Part shown: positions 1 through 10,790 of the stretch, piece by piece | Position numbering within the stretch: the first letter of the stretch is position 1 | Layout: each line of letters starts with the position of its first letter | Source of the DNA: Parapristionchus giblindavisi | Lineage: Eukaryota > Nematoda > Chromadorea > Rhabditida > Diplogasteridae | Direction of reading: 5' to 3' | Assembly (NCBI GenBank): GCA_943737045.1 | Contig: CALSFV010000328.1 | Location: forward strand, 1-64,000 | Length of the DNA stretch: 64,000 bases | The notes under the pieces: model-generated | The model's database searches: none | What the model was told of the DNA's origin: nothing | What the model saw: the letters and a program-made list of their open reading frames with translations, nothing else | Made by a program: the position numbers and the translations under genes

Positions 1-1704
1 CCGATCCGGAAAGTTTGCTTACAAACACAAAACAAAACACAAGTATATTTTCAGTAAACTTACAGTCACAGGACCCTCGCCCTATTTTCCTTACACTTTT
101 TATTGATTTGAGATCCTTATCCTTTTATTGCATCCTTATCCCCGGCTCTGCATCAGCTGCTCTCGGTCCATTGGTTCGCTTCTAAGGTAAACCACTCACC
201 TTTTTTTGGCCGATGTTCACTTATTGTGTAAATCTCCGGACCCTTGATCATCCTTATTTATCATCCTTATCCCCGGCTCTATGTTGCCCACTCTTAATCA
301 CCGGCTCTCTACTTATCGATTGTATGCTTACTAATTCGTTTAAGTCGGAAAACTTGTACTTTAATTTGGTTAAACGAAGCGTGGCCATTCATTCGTTCTA
401 TGGTCCCCTAATTTCGCACACTATTGCCAGAGTGAACCACACATTTTTGTTTCTGTGAACATCCATTCCTGATCGTATGACTAAGCGAAAATAGCTAATG
501 AAATTATTGAGACACCCTTGACCATCGTCACCTTCCCCCCCCCCCCCCCTTTCCCCCTATTAAAAAGTCCTCATTCTTTTCACTTCATAGAACGGCGGGA
601 GCGAGGGATGATTTGGTGAAGTCAGCTGGACCACAATTCTTGCAAGTGGCGAGGTACAATCGTTCGGAATGGAGTAACCTCATGGCAAGCAACCCAGCTA
701 CGAAATACCCATTAAAGCTGATAAAGTTGATTCAATGTCAATGTCAAGGAACGGCGGGGGGGGGGGGGAGTGAGCCGCGGCGGGCCTCGTTTCGAGAAGG
801 CGTGTGTGCGCGACTGTAAAGTGTTCACCGGACGATGCATCACAGTGCGCGTTAGATCAGCCTCTGTAATAGCGGTGCAACAATGAAGGAAGGACGGATC
901 ACGTTTTCCAACTTATAAAGAGTGCGAGGCGGATGCCAGGCGGGTTTGGCGGGCTACATTAGAGAAGGTGTGCGTGCGAGATGGCATCATATGATTCTCT
1001 CTGTCATACTCTCCGCCGCGTCACCAAACCTGTCTGAGGCGCGCCGCTCTGACTAATGAACTACCGTCTCATTATTATGAGACCGTGAAAACACACCAAA
1101 CAGCGCACCACAATGATGGCAAAAATCGCCTCAGCACCTCCTTTGCCCCGCTATTCCCATCTCTTTTGCATTTTGAACTAACGTGAGTGTATCGAGAGCG
1201 GCCATGATGTGGCATAGCAAAGGTTAGAGCGAGAACTAGAAAGATTACGCAAAAGTGAGAGAGCGCAGACGACGAGAGCGCATTATAGTGCACCATACCG
1301 TAATTTTTTTGGCATTTTGCCAAGTTTTCAATGAGGGCTCTCCCTGTGTCAGCATTGCCAAAGACCATTTCCGGGAGCACTTCTAGGTGCTGTAACAACG
1401 TCTACCCTCCTTCTCAAGGGCAAAACCTTGGACAGTGTTCTTTCCCAGCTTCCTTTTTCACATAGAGAGAGAAGAGATAATAATGCAATATAATGTAATA
1501 CTTTGTTTTTTTCAAAACTCAATCGAGAGCCGGTGATTCAGAATAGTAAACTCCGAGCCGGTGATTAGAAAGATAAAAAATTCTTAAAAAGCGATGGTGA
1601 CTCAAGATTTACATATGTTTCACAATTTGGCTATGTTCGATGGTGATACCTCTCTCCGATAGGTGATGTGAATGCTTATTACATATAATTTTCAATATCT
1701 ATCT
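1..1704. other. No gene seen; non-coding DNA with homopolymers and short inverted repeats
   Basis: I see no convincing exon here. The short open frames lack coding character and acceptor/donor pairs. Visible structure is a poly-C run near 536-549, a poly-G run near 755-769, and copies of a 13-base motif (aatcaccggctct) at about 295-307 that recur inverted at about 1526-1538 and 1555-1567. That inverted pair, roughly 1.25 kb apart, could be the ends of a degraded non-autonomous transposon, but I find no transposase frame between them. Confidence 0.5.
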
Positions 1705-1797
1705 ATTTATTTTATTTATTTATTTATTTATCGTACACCGCAAAGGTGTTTCAATAAGTACAAAGTGTTCGAGTGCAAGAAAAAAATATGTGAGAGA
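1705..1797 (+). repeat. Dispersed repeat, copy 1 (TTTA tract followed by conserved 3' block)
   Basis: A (TTTA)n tract runs into a conserved block containing tcgtacaccgcaa and gtgtttcaa, then aagtacaaagtgttcgagtg. The same arrangement recurs at 11238-11325 and, more diverged, at 20562-20610. A simple-repeat edge next to a conserved block in three places suggests the tail of a SINE or non-LTR element. The class is inferred. Confidence 0.6.
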
Positions 1798-1838
1798 ATA
1801 AAAAATATGTGAGAGAATAAAAAATATGTGAGAGAATA
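1782..1838. repeat. Three-copy 19-bp tandem repeat
   Basis: The 19-base unit aaaaatatgtgagagaata occurs three times head to tail. Its sequence derives from the end of the dispersed repeat next to it (gcaagaaaatatgtga), so it probably arose by local slippage after that element inserted. Confidence 0.85.
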
Positions 1839-1961
1839 TCTATATCGAGAGTATTCAGTTATCCATTTCTTCACTTCCCTGGGTTAGGAAAGGATCCTGA
1901 TCTCTCTACCGTAACTGTCAGACTCTTTTATGAGCGTCGTCTACCGTCCTACTCCTGCCTG

Positions 1962-2208
1962 TCTGTCTTACTACATCCACTCCCCACCTCTCTCTGTCCT
2001 CTCTCTATCCCCCTCTCTCTCCCCTCTCTCTCTCTCACTCTCTTCCTCTCTCTCTCTCTCTCTCCCTATTCCTCTATCTCTCACCCTCCTCCTCCTCCCT
2101 CCTCCCTATTCGACTCCTATTTGACTCCTCCTCTCTCTCTATCTCCATATCCGTGAATGTGTTTGTCATAGGTGGGGGGTGTATTTGGACACTTTATTAC
2201 TCCTTAAC

Positions 2209-2265
<57 letters not shown>

Positions 2266-2335
2266 CTCTCACTCTCCCCCTCTCTTTTTTCTCCCTCTCC
2301 CTATATTCTCTATTACCTCTCTATCTTACCTCCAT
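1962..2335. repeat. CT-rich low-complexity tract
   Basis: Almost pure pyrimidine on the + strand, with a (CT)n core near 2214-2250 that grades into TTTC repeats. Open frames across it encode only Ser/Leu runs and are not genes. Confidence 0.9.
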
Positions 2336-2411
2336 CCTAGGAAAACACTGAGATACGCGACAATCAAACATAACAGGGGAGATAAATTGGGACAAAAATA
2401 TGCACTGACAA

Positions 2412-2860
2412 GGCGATGAGGAGAGGGAGGAGAGGGAGAGGAGGGAGAGGGAGAAGAAGGAGAAGGAGAGTGAGGGAGAGAGGAGAGAGGAGAAGGAGAG
2501 TGAGGGAGAGAGGAGAGAGGAGAAAGGAGAGAGGAGAGAGGAGAGAGGAGAGAGGAGAGAGGAGAGGGGAGAGAGGAGAGAGGAGAGAGGAGAGAGGAGA
2601 GAGAGGAGAGAGGAGAGAGGAGAGAGGAGAGAGGAGAGAGGAGAGAGAGGAGAGAGGAGAGAGGAGAGAGGAGAGAGGAGAGAGAGGAGAGAGGAGAGAG
2701 GAGAGAGGAGAGAGGAGAGAGGAGAGAGGAGAGAGGAGAGAGGAGAGAGGAGAGAGGAGAGAGGAGAGGAAGAGGGAGAGGAAGAGAGAAAGGGGGAGAG
2801 GGCGAGAGGAGAGAGTAGAGAGGGAGGGGAGAGATAGGAGCGAGAGACGGGGGTAATATC
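2412..2860. repeat. Purine-only GGAGAGA minisatellite
   Basis: About 450 bases of G and A on the + strand, built mainly from a 7-base GGAGAGA unit with slippage variants (GGAGAGAGA, GGGGAGA, GGAAGA). It faces the opposite way from the neighbouring CT tract at 1962-2335. All frames stay open only because the composition excludes stops. Such purine/pyrimidine mirror DNA can form triplex structures. Confidence 0.95.
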
Positions 2861-3192
2861 GAGAACGGGTTGTAGTAATCCATGTATCACTGATGGTGTA
2901 TCTTGATAACAGTCTGAGGTATTTTGGGCATTTGTCTATCATGGAAAGGACTATTACATTACATTTTTTAAAACATTTCAACAACTTTATTAGGGTGTTA
3001 TTTCAGCTGGGTCGTCATTAGATTGTTAGAAAAGAGACCATAAGATCACTGTCATAAACTTTCCTACTGTATGTACTGCTCTAAAAACATTTGAAAAAAA
3101 CAGCGATTTTTTTACTGTGATATTTTGTGTTTTTTTGATGTTTGGATTTTTTCAGTAACTTCATCAAGAATTGGTATATGTTTGTTGCTTCT
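2861..3192. other. No feature seen
   Basis: AT-rich unique sequence with no coding signal, splice pair or repeat that I can support. Confidence 0.5.
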
Positions 3193-3301
3193 GAAAGGTA
3201 CACCATACTTTGAAACTCTTCGCTCTGACAATGCTCTCTCGCTATCTTTGCATACGAGAGAGCGTTGTCAGAGTGGAGAGTAAAATTGGCTCGGCACTTA
3301 A
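3193..3301. mobile_element. Palindromic TTAA-type MITE, family 1
   Basis: A foldback element: aaactcttcgctctgac...gctctctcgc is answered by gcgagagag-type sequence and gtcagagtggagag on the other arm, around a loop reading tatctttgcatac. It ends in a TTAA (3298-3301). At least eleven relatives occur in the window. It is non-coding. The element class (TTAA-targeting, piggyBac-like) is inferred. Confidence 0.75.
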
Positions 3302-3739
3302 CTTAAAATACTTACACAACCTTCCCTGATTAAGAGCCAGTGAAAAGTGAAAAAAAAGTAAAGTCCCGATTTTCATTGGAATATTTGCCTTTTTGTTTCC
3401 CATGGTGATAATGAAATCAGGCACAACTACAAATTGATTGGGCTTTGCATTCACACAAACACTGCGTGTTATTTAACTCCCCGTGTTATTTCACCTCCCC
3501 GAGGTATGCGACAAGAAAATCTCCGTTTTATTTCTAAAGCTATTGTAGTTACGTACAATATTATTATCATTATCACTATCACTTATTTTCACCAAACATT
3601 GATCTCCCGCGGGACTTCGTGTACTTTGAATAATGGGATTTACCATTACTTTTTACTTATATTATTATTATTGTGATGGACAAAATCCAAACGTGGGAAT
3701 TACTGCAAATGATACATGGGATTTTTTGTAATTCTCACC

Positions 3740-3915
3740 TACTCTGGTATTTCGAAACTTAAAGTCTACTTAAAGTAAAACGTAAGTCTACTTAAAGTGG
3801 TGTGGTATACTGTAATGCATTTCGTCAAATGTTCTTTCACTTTAAGTTTACTTAGAGTCTACTTTAAGTCTGTGACGTAGTTTGAGTAGACTTTAAGTTT
3901 CGAAATACCAGAGTA
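3740..3915. mobile_element. Inverted-repeat element with 30+ bp arms (unclassified MITE)
   Basis: The left arm from 3740 (tactctggtatttcgaaact, then taaagtctactt) is the reverse complement of the right arm at about 3882-3915 (gagtagactttaag, then tttcgaaataccagagta). The inside is a run of further 'cttaaagt/actttaag' repeats. There is no coding capacity. It looks like a MITE or foldback element. I see no clear target duplication. Confidence 0.75.
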
Positions 3916-3985
3916 GCACTTGCTATATCTTATAGGTCTGGTGGAGCACCGCGGAGCTCTCCGGAGTTCTGTGGAGCCTTTGTAT

Positions 3986-4241
3986 TAGAGTTGGCAATAA
4001 CGCACTATTCATTGCGGGCCCGCAAAGTCCTTTTCCTCTCCGAGAGAATGAAGAGAGAAGGAAGAGGAGAGGAAAATGCCATTGCGGGCCCGCAATGCCA
4101 TTGCGGGCCCGCAATGATTTTACACCGCACCATTCGAAATTGCGGGACGAAATGATTTCACACCGCATTGCGGGCCCGCAATCACTAGCAATGAAAATCC
4201 AATTTCTTTGCGGGCCCGCAACGTCCGAATTGCCAACTCTA
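3986..4241. mobile_element. 256-bp element with perfect 13-bp terminal inverted repeats and five GGGCCC palindromes
   Basis: The ends are tagagttggcaat and attgccaactcta, a perfect 13-base inverted pair beginning and ending with TA. Inside are five copies of the 14-base palindrome ttgcgggcccgcaa (near 4013, 4082, 4098, 4168 and 4208) plus a decayed one near 4139. Two short direct repeats around 4121-4135 and 4152-4166 share 'acaccgcat/c'. It has no coding capacity. The terminal TA suggests a Tc1/mariner-like target, by inference. Confidence 0.8.
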
Positions 4242-4447
4242 CTTTGTATGGTAAAAAAAGGAGGTAAATGGTGTAATCCTACCATAATCCATGTAATTCG
4301 GGTCACGATCATGATTGCAAAGATTTACACAAATATCGATCGAAAAAAGAACAATTATCGATTGAAAATGTTGGTTTTACTCGCAATTAAACTGCCTGGG
4401 GCCACATTGTCATTCAACTTTTTAGTAGTTTGTTACTCTTTCTTTTC

Positions 4448-4570
4448 GTCTGTCCCCCCTCTCTCTATCTAATCGCATTGTTATTGCGACGACTCCATTC
4501 CACTCTCTCCCTCCCTCCCTCCCCCTCTCTCTCTCTCACTATATCTCTTTCTCTCACTCTCTCCTTCACT

Positions 4571-4605
<35 letters not shown>

Positions 4606-4653
4606 CCTCTCCCAACTCTCTCTCTCTCTCTCTCTCTCCCCTCCCTCTCCCAA

Positions 4654-4688
<35 letters not shown>

Positions 4689-4750
4689 TCTCCCTACCCC
4701 TCTTCCTCTCCCTCTCTCTCTCCCTCTCCCCCTCTCCCTCTCCCCAACCT
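4448..4750. repeat. CT-rich low-complexity tract
   Basis: Pyrimidine-rich on the + strand, mainly CT and CCCT slippage repeats, with a roughly 40-base segment (ccctccctctcccaact...) repeated twice near 4600-4655. It is non-coding. Confidence 0.9.
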
Positions 4751-5394
4751 AACTCCGAAATATGTCACACACACCCCTCTTCATTTCAGACGTGACTGAA
4801 AACCTTCCCACCTTCAGTCCTGCACTACCGAACAACTGTCTCAGCGCAATTTGATCCACTTTTTGGAGTCCTAGCGGACATGGTTTTGATGATCAAAGAT
4901 CAAAGATCGAAGATCGGTTAGGGGCGGAGAGTTTTGAATCATTTGCAACACATCCGGTACTTGTACTATACCGCCCTTGCGTGTCTCCTATACACAACAT
5001 TGATTTTTGTGTTTCAACCATACTTTACCTGTGACTAACCCCAGCAAAAAACGCTAGTACAAAGTCTCATTGCGAATTTTATTTATGATGTTTCAGTCAC
5101 CATTATCAGCGTTCAGTGGCTACGTTATGTTCTAGTTCATATAGTCATTGGTTCTCCACTAAAACTCTCTCTAATAGCATGCTCTCTCTCTTTCGCCTAT
5201 CTTGCTAGCATGCTCTCTCTTGCATGTATGGCTAACCTGCTCAAATTCGATTGCACACTGACCATTGGCCCTTTGATTCTTTGGTTCCTTGACCTGGGGG
5301 GGCAACCCCGAATCTAGAATCTAAAGTGATCCATTTCTATATTAATCAAACAAACTTTGTCCACACATGAACAGGATTCCGGAGAATATGGGAG
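4751..5394. other. No gene seen; short GATCAAA tandem at about 4889-4917
   Basis: Unique sequence apart from a small gatcaaa/gatcgaa tandem that also occurs at 13606-13632. The atttcag near 4780-4790 looks like a splice acceptor, but the frames after it close within about 20 codons without a donor. Confidence 0.5.
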
Positions 5395-5627
5395 CCGTAA
5401 AGTAGCCTCACTTGAATGGGTGATGGGTCAACAGTCGGGTTGGAGAGGGAGAGGGAGATGGAGAGAGGGAGAGAGGGAGAGGGAGAGATCCTCTTGAGAG
5501 TAACGGCCAGGGCCGACAAATTAAATCGGTGTTGTATATGTAGAGAAATTGACCATGCAGGGTAGACACTAGACATGACAACACGCAATCGCCATTCCGG
5601 AGTGACTTCCTCAAATCTCCTTGCAAA

Positions 5628-6014
5628 GAGCTCTATCGATACGAGCTCCTAGAGCTCTCTAAGATCTATACAGCTCCATCGAGACGGCCCCCTAGAGCTC
5701 TCTATGATCTAGAGAGCTCCATCGAGATGACTCCCTCGAGCTCTATAAGATCTAGAAAACTCCATCGATACGAGCTCCTCGAGTTTTCTAAAATCAAATC
5801 GACTTGCGAAGAGCTCTATCGATACGAGCTCCTAGAGCTCTCTAAGATCTATACAGCTCCATCGAGCTCCTAGAGCTCTCTAAGATCTATACAGCTCCAT
5901 CGAGACGGCCCCCTAGAGCTCTCTATGATCTAGAGAGCTCCATCGAGATGACTCCCTCGAGCTCTATAAGATCTAGAAAACTCCATCGATACGAGCTCCT
6001 CGAGTTTTCTAAAA
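5628..6014. repeat. Nested minisatellite: 45-bp subunits inside a 183-bp tandem duplication
   Basis: Subunits of about 45 bases, each ending near agctccatcga and rich in restriction-site-like words (gagctc, agatct, ctcgag, atcgat), form a block at 5628-5800. The block repeats from 5811, an offset of 183 bases. The second copy carries an extra partial subunit near 5852-5875. The block decays until about 6060. It is non-coding. Confidence 0.85.
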
Positions 6015-6060
6015 TCTAGAGAGCTTCATCTCTTTAGAGCTCTCTGAGCTCTATAGATAA

Positions 6061-6569
6061 GAAATGCTCCTAGGCTTCTTCTTTAGCTTCTATCTACCTT
6101 CTTCTCATTTTCTATTTTCTATCCATATTTACATGTCTGTCTATCTCTCTGTTGTTCTCTCGTTCTCCTTCTTCCTCTTCCTCTCTCTCTTCTGCGCTCT
6201 TCCCCTTCTCTATCTCTCGCGTTATATCTCATTCAGTTTTCAGCATGCTCGGGGCTATGTATGTCGCGCGCGCTCCCTTTCGCCCCCTAATTCTTTCACT
6301 TATCTGCCTCCCTCTTTGTTCCTCTCTCCCTCTCCCTTTCCCTATCTCTCCCTCCTCTCCCTCTTTCTCTCCCTCTCCCTCTCCCTCTCCCTCTCCCTCT
6401 CCCTTTCCCTCATCTCCCTATCTTTGTCTATCTAACTTGATTGAACCGTGTGCGAAAGGGGAGAGCCACAAGTCTCTTTTCCGCCCTCTCCCTTTACTTC
6501 TCTAACTCTCTCTCTCTTCCTCTCTATCTTTCTCTCTCTCTCTCTCTCTCTCTCGCTCGCTCTCTCTCG

Positions 6570-6636
<67 letters not shown>

Positions 6637-6665
6637 TCCCTCTCCCTCTCCCTCTCCTTCTCCCC
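6061..6665. repeat. CT-rich low-complexity tract
   Basis: Pyrimidine tracts on the + strand with (CCCTCT)n near 6360-6410 and (CT)n near 6530-6630. Apparent proteins here are Ser/Leu/Pro runs and are not genes. Confidence 0.9.
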
Positions 6666-6734
6666 TATCCCTCATCGCCACTCAAATTCTTTCATTGTGT
6701 CTTTTTACCGACGTTCGAGGGGCATTTCTCTGCA

Positions 6735-7335
6735 TCCTTACCCACACTCTCTCATTACCCCATACTCTCTCGCGTTTACTTCTCTAACTCTCTCACTTTC
6801 CAATGCTCTCTCGCTTCTTCTCTTGTTCTCTAACGCTCTTACTTTCCCATATTCTCTCGCTTCTGCTCTAGTTCTCTAACTCTCTTACTTTCCCATACTC
6901 AATCGCTTTTACTCTATTTCTCTAACTCTCTCCTTTCTCCATACTCTCTCGTTTTTATTCTACTTCTCTAACTCTCTCGTTTTTACGTGATCTCTGTTCA
7001 CGTTAATCTCCCTGCGATCTCTCACTTTGTTGTGTTATCTAGCCTTCTTACTATCTCTGCGCTCTCTCACGTTTACCTAGTCTCTCGTCGGCTGTTTCTC
7101 TGTTCTAACTCTCGTTTTCATATACTCTCTTACCAACCCCTGTTTCTCTATACTCTCTCGCGTTGCAGCACTCTCTCGTTGCCCTCCATCTCTGCGTCTC
7201 TGGCCTCGCACACACTCTCTAGCTCTCTCACTCACTCTATTTCTCTACACTCTTACACTCTCTCATTCACCTGTACTCTCTCACTCTCTCTTTTTCTGTA
7301 CACTCTCCCTTCGCACACTCTCTCTGCTCACTTCG
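6735..7335. repeat. Degenerate ~45-50 bp pyrimidine-rich minisatellite
   Basis: Irregular copies of a unit containing ctctctcgctt, ttctctaactctct and actttcccata recur across roughly 600 bases, most clearly at 6770-6985. The spacing drifts between about 40 and 50 bases. It has no coding potential. Confidence 0.7.
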
Positions 7336-7407
7336 TTTCACGTTGTAAATACGCCGTCTATCTCTCCTCTGCAGAAGCCCCCCATTCTCCCAGTCGGTCC
7401 TGTTTTT

Positions 7408-7528
7408 TTAAAGGCACACCCCAAGCTGATTCTACTCACCGCGTTGGCAATACTCTCTCGTAGAAAAAGAAGGCAAGAGAGTCTGGCCAGAGCGGAAAGG
7501 TTCAAACTTGCTTGGGGCGTCGCTTTAA
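7408..7528. mobile_element. Palindromic TTAA-type MITE, family 1
   Basis: It is bounded by TTAA at 7408-7411 and 7525-7528. The left end reads aaaggcacaccccaagctga and the right end cttggggcgtcgcttt. The inner arms carry ggcaatactctctcg and gagagtctggccagagcgg. The arms have diverged, so it is an old copy. Confidence 0.85.
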
Positions 7529-7793
7529 CGTTCAAGTTAACGCTCTTTTCATGAATGTTTTGGCACCGTGGCAAGAAAACTGTGATTGTCTAGCTCTATC
7601 TTTTCGCGCACTCTCCCCTTCCTTTTCTAACTCAAAATTTTGGGATTTCTCATCTTTGGCAACGTGCCAAGAAACTCTCGCTGTCTGTCTCTCTCCTTTC
7701 GCGTGCTTTCTTGTCCTTCTCTAACTTATTCTAGGTGTTCGCTTCCGTGAATAATCGATTGTGAGAGTTTTTCACAAGTAAAATCAGCTAAAG

Positions 7794-7905
7794 TTAAAGG
7801 CGCACCCCAAATTTGAAACTCTCCGCTCTGGTAACACTCTCTCGCTTTCTTTGACTGTGAGAGAGTGTCGCAAGAGCGGAGAGTTTCAAATTCTTCTTTG
7901 TTTTC
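7794..7905. mobile_element. Palindromic TTAA-type MITE, family 1
   Basis: It begins with TTAA (7794-7797) and aaaggcgcacccc. The core arms gaaactctccgctctgg and agagcggagagtttcaaat flank a loop ctttctttgact. The outer right end is eroded. Confidence 0.85.
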
Positions 7906-8028
7906 CATCTCCCACATCACCGAAACGTACATCAATAGCTGATCATGGAAAAAACCACTACTTCAAACAATTACAATTGACGAGTGCCTTTTGTTGCTCA
8001 AACCCTCACTGCACTCTTGAAAGATAGT

Positions 8029-8094
8029 CAAATGCGCACCCACAATTCTCTCTCGCTTTCTTTATCTACGAGAAAGCGTGCGGAAAGGAGACTA
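8029..8094. mobile_element. Truncated family 1 MITE
   Basis: A short remnant, gcgcaccca followed by ctctctcgctttctttatct and acgagaaagcgtg, keeps the loop and inner arms of family 1 but lacks most of the outer arms. Confidence 0.65.
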
Positions 8095-8151
8095 GCGTAA
8101 ACAATAATATAATAATATAATAAATAATAACATTTATCATGTTCGCTCATT

Positions 8152-8159
8152 AGTTTAGT

Positions 8160-8194
<35 letters not shown>

Positions 8195-8240
8195 TTTTCA
8201 TTAGTTTAGTTTAGTTTAGTTTAGTTTATTAGTTTATTAA
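8152..8240. repeat. TTAG/TTTAG microsatellite
   Basis: A simple tandem of ttag and tttag units, broken by a TTTTTTC patch. It has no flanking element structure. Confidence 0.9.
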
Positions 8241-8308
8241 TCTTTATGGTCCTTCACCATCTACGCTGGTCACGAAGTGGAATCTATACAATAGTTATGT
8301 GGAGTTTG

Positions 8309-8549
8309 AATCTTGGAAAAGGAAAAAAAAGGAAAAAAAGGAAAAAAAAGTACATGTAAAAGTGAAAAGTAGTGTTAATTTTGTGATTGTAAAAGTAGCT
8401 GGAAAAGTAGCAATCCAACACTCGTGTAATTGTAAAGGGTTTTTGTTGTCAGAGTTTGTCAATTAGGAAGCTATGCTACTTTTCCAACTACTTTTACAAT
8501 CACAAAATTAACTCTACTTTTCACTTTTCCATATACTTTTCCAAGATTT
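8309..8549. mobile_element. 240-bp foldback element with long near-perfect arms
   Basis: The left arm at about 8358-8411 (aaaagtgaaaagtag, ttaattttgtgattgtaaaa, gtagctggaaaagtagc) pairs with the right arm at about 8475-8528 (gctacttttccaactac, ttttacaatcacaaaattaa, ctctacttttcactttt). An outer pair, aatcttggaaaag and cttttccaagattt, extends the hairpin to 8309 and 8549. The high arm identity suggests a fairly young insertion or a strong hairpin. It is non-coding. Confidence 0.85.
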
Positions 8550-8679
8550 TAAAACCGCATTAGAGAAACTCGCGAGAGATATGAGAGTGACTGAATATGT
8601 TTCAACTCGGCATGATCTCTCTAATGCTTTCATTTGATTCGTTAGAATGGTGGTTCCGCTAATAGAAAATCATCTAGTA

Positions 8680-8735
8680 TTTATATTATAATACCTTCAT
8701 CTAGTATAATATTTGATAGGAATAAATTGATTGTT
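8680..8735. repeat. Dispersed repeat shared with 19410-19445
   Basis: The block ctagtataatatttgatagg, then aataaattgattg, matches tctagtataatacttgatat and gaataaattgattgatt at 19410-19445. It is probably one end of an interspersed element whose other end I could not define. Confidence 0.5.
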
Positions 8736-8815
8736 AATAAAAAATAAACCATTCAATCATCTCCCAATCTTAGATCAGCTAAATCCAAACTGATATATTC
8801 TGCTCTTTATCTTTC

Positions 8816-8937
8816 AAGCACACCAAAGCTAATTTCACGCTACACACTGGCAAAGCTCTGTCGTATACTAAGAAAGAGAGATTGTGGCCAGAGCGGAGGA
8901 TTTCAAATTGGCATGGGGATGCCTTAAAACTAACTGA
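8816..8937. mobile_element. Family 1 MITE, diverged
   Basis: The right side is clear: gtggccagagcggaggattt, caaattggcatgggg, then a terminal TTAA at 8934-8937. The left side (cacaccaaagctaatttcac) is more eroded, with a loop around tcgtatactaagaaagaga. Confidence 0.75.
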
Positions 8938-9874
8938 TCCTGGAACTGAAACTGATGCTTATCTTTAAATTCCTCTAATGCCAAGATTGATCGTCACCGT
9001 TCCGCTTGCTTATCTTTTGCTTCGAGACTCATAGTCGTATCTTCTCCTCTCTAATTTCTATCTTTATCTCTGTCTCTATCTCCTCAACTCTTTCCACACT
9101 ATGAGACGTCCATCCTCTTTTACATTAATAATAATTAATATGTATAAAAATGGGCTGGCAGCCTGGATCAGGATCCAGACGAGAGTTCGAAAAGTGGGCG
9201 GTGTTTATTTTCTTTTTTTTTGGGAGAAACGTTAGCTATGAATTCGGTGCCGAGAGAATTGATGAGTACCCATTTGTTTCATGTGAATCTTGAATGTCCC
9301 CCTGCTCTCACTGTCTCTTTCTCTCTGCGCGTACGCAAAACCGTCCATTATATTCCGTTCAGTTCTCTTATTCAATGCTTTCTGTCTACCTGCAACCCAA
9401 GGGTGGGAGACAGAAAGACAGACAGAAAGATATGCTTGTCTGATCAGTCTGATAAGTCGAGGGCGTCTTAATTTACATTGTGAAACTTGTGTTCCAGTTC
9501 ATCTCGGATATTTCATTTAATGCCCACTACTGCTTCGTTTTTGTCGTTGTCAGAAGTATCTCAACTGTTGTCGTTTATTTCTGTAAAGTGAACTCTAGCA
9601 CATGTCTCGCTTTATCCATATGCATTCCATTCCGCAACGTTCAAAAGTGGCAAAAAAGCAGCGTTCGCTTTCCCTCGAAAAAAACAAGGAGTCTTTGCCA
9701 ATATTCAAAAATGAAATATATACTTACGCCTTTTTTCTGTTCGCTGTAATGAACACTGCCATATAAGTACTATTCTCTCCATTATCCCATTGTTCCTGCC
9801 TTCTAACGATAAGAGGACCAAAAAGGGGTATTCTTCCATCCATTAAGGCCTTCTACGTCCACTCATCCCATTTT
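8938..9874. other. No feature seen
   Basis: Mixed-composition sequence. Open frames of 76-89 codons near 9220-9749 have no matching splice sites and no recognisable protein character. I see no repeat element. Confidence 0.5.
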
Positions 9875-9933
9875 GTTTCTCTCTCTACCTCTCTGCCTCT
9901 CACCCTCTCTCCCTCCCCCCCCTCTCTCTCTCC

Positions 9934-9979
<46 letters not shown>

Positions 9980-10092
9980 CTCTCTTCCTCCTCCTCCTCC
10001 TCCTCCTCCTATCTCTCTCTCTCTCCACTCTCCCTCTCTCTCCTCTCCTCTCTCCCTCTCCCTCTCCTCCTCTCCCTCTCTGTCTTCTCAAT
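9875..10092. repeat. CT-rich tract with (CTC)n core
   Basis: A pyrimidine-only stretch on the + strand with a (CT)n run near 9935-9970 and (CTC)n near 9985-10010. It is non-coding. Confidence 0.9.
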
Positions 10093-10663
10093 TACATGTT
10101 CCTCTTCCCCTCTCCCACTTCCCCATCGACAAAGGGCTAATGAAGTTTCACCCAGGCCTTTTTCGGAGAGTAAGAGTAGCCCTGCCTTGTATACTGCTCC
10201 GTTCGACTTTACAGATCTTCTTATAGCTCTCTGGAGCTCTAGTGGGCTACACAGAGCTCAAGTGAGCCTTGTAGAGCTCCAACTACGTAGTTGCTACGTT
10301 CGGAACTAATCCTAAGTGAAACCATTAGCGTCGATACATTTAACTCAATTGAACACTCCTTATCAATGTAGGCAAAGAGGTACTGCCTCTGTATCTGGAT
10401 TGCCGTAATATTGGGTCTTCTCAATTAACTAATTCTTCAATAATCTTCTTATAATCAGTTAGTGGCGATCGATATATCCATGCCAATTTGCCTATCCATT
10501 GCTTTTTGCCATTGCAAGAGACGAAGTTCCCTTGGTACGAACGCCAATGTATGTCTGTCGATTTCGCACCCAGCAGAACAGAGCAAAGAACGTTTTACTG
10601 GCGTGAACTCGCAAAGAACATCTGGCATGCCTCATCTTTCTCATTCATTCCCTCTCGCTATCT

Positions 10664-10750
10664 CTTCTTCTCCTCCTCCTCCTCCTCCTCCTCCTCCTCC
10701 TCCTCCTCCTCTCTCTCTGTCTCCACTTTCTTCTCTCTCTCTCTTTCTCA

Positions 10751-10786
<36 letters not shown>
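10664..10786. repeat. (CTC)n followed by (CT)n
   Basis: About fifteen CTC triplets at 10664-10710, then CT dinucleotide repeats to about 10786. Reading frames through it give only poly-Ser/Pro/Leu. Confidence 0.9.

Positions 10787-10790
<4 letters not shown>

Noticed and set aside
613..819. Possible exon after acttcatag near 590
   Set aside because: The frame runs into a poly-G tract and has no donor. The surrounding G-rich words repeat imperfectly near 900-990, so it looks like repeat DNA.
1075..1398. Minus-strand open frame of 107 codons
   Set aside because: No splice sites, no recognisable motif and no supporting poly(A) signal. Its length is within chance expectation.
1930..2890. Long open frames on both strands in CT/GA tracts (also 4430-4795, 6064-6879, 9873-10226, 15775-16491, 17407-18041)
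   Set aside because: Composition of only two bases removes stop codons, and the products are Ser/Leu/Pro or Arg/Glu runs. There is no codon structure, start context or splice site.
4780..4860. Acceptor-like atttcag followed by a short open frame
   Set aside because: The frame closes within about 20 codons and no donor precedes the stop.
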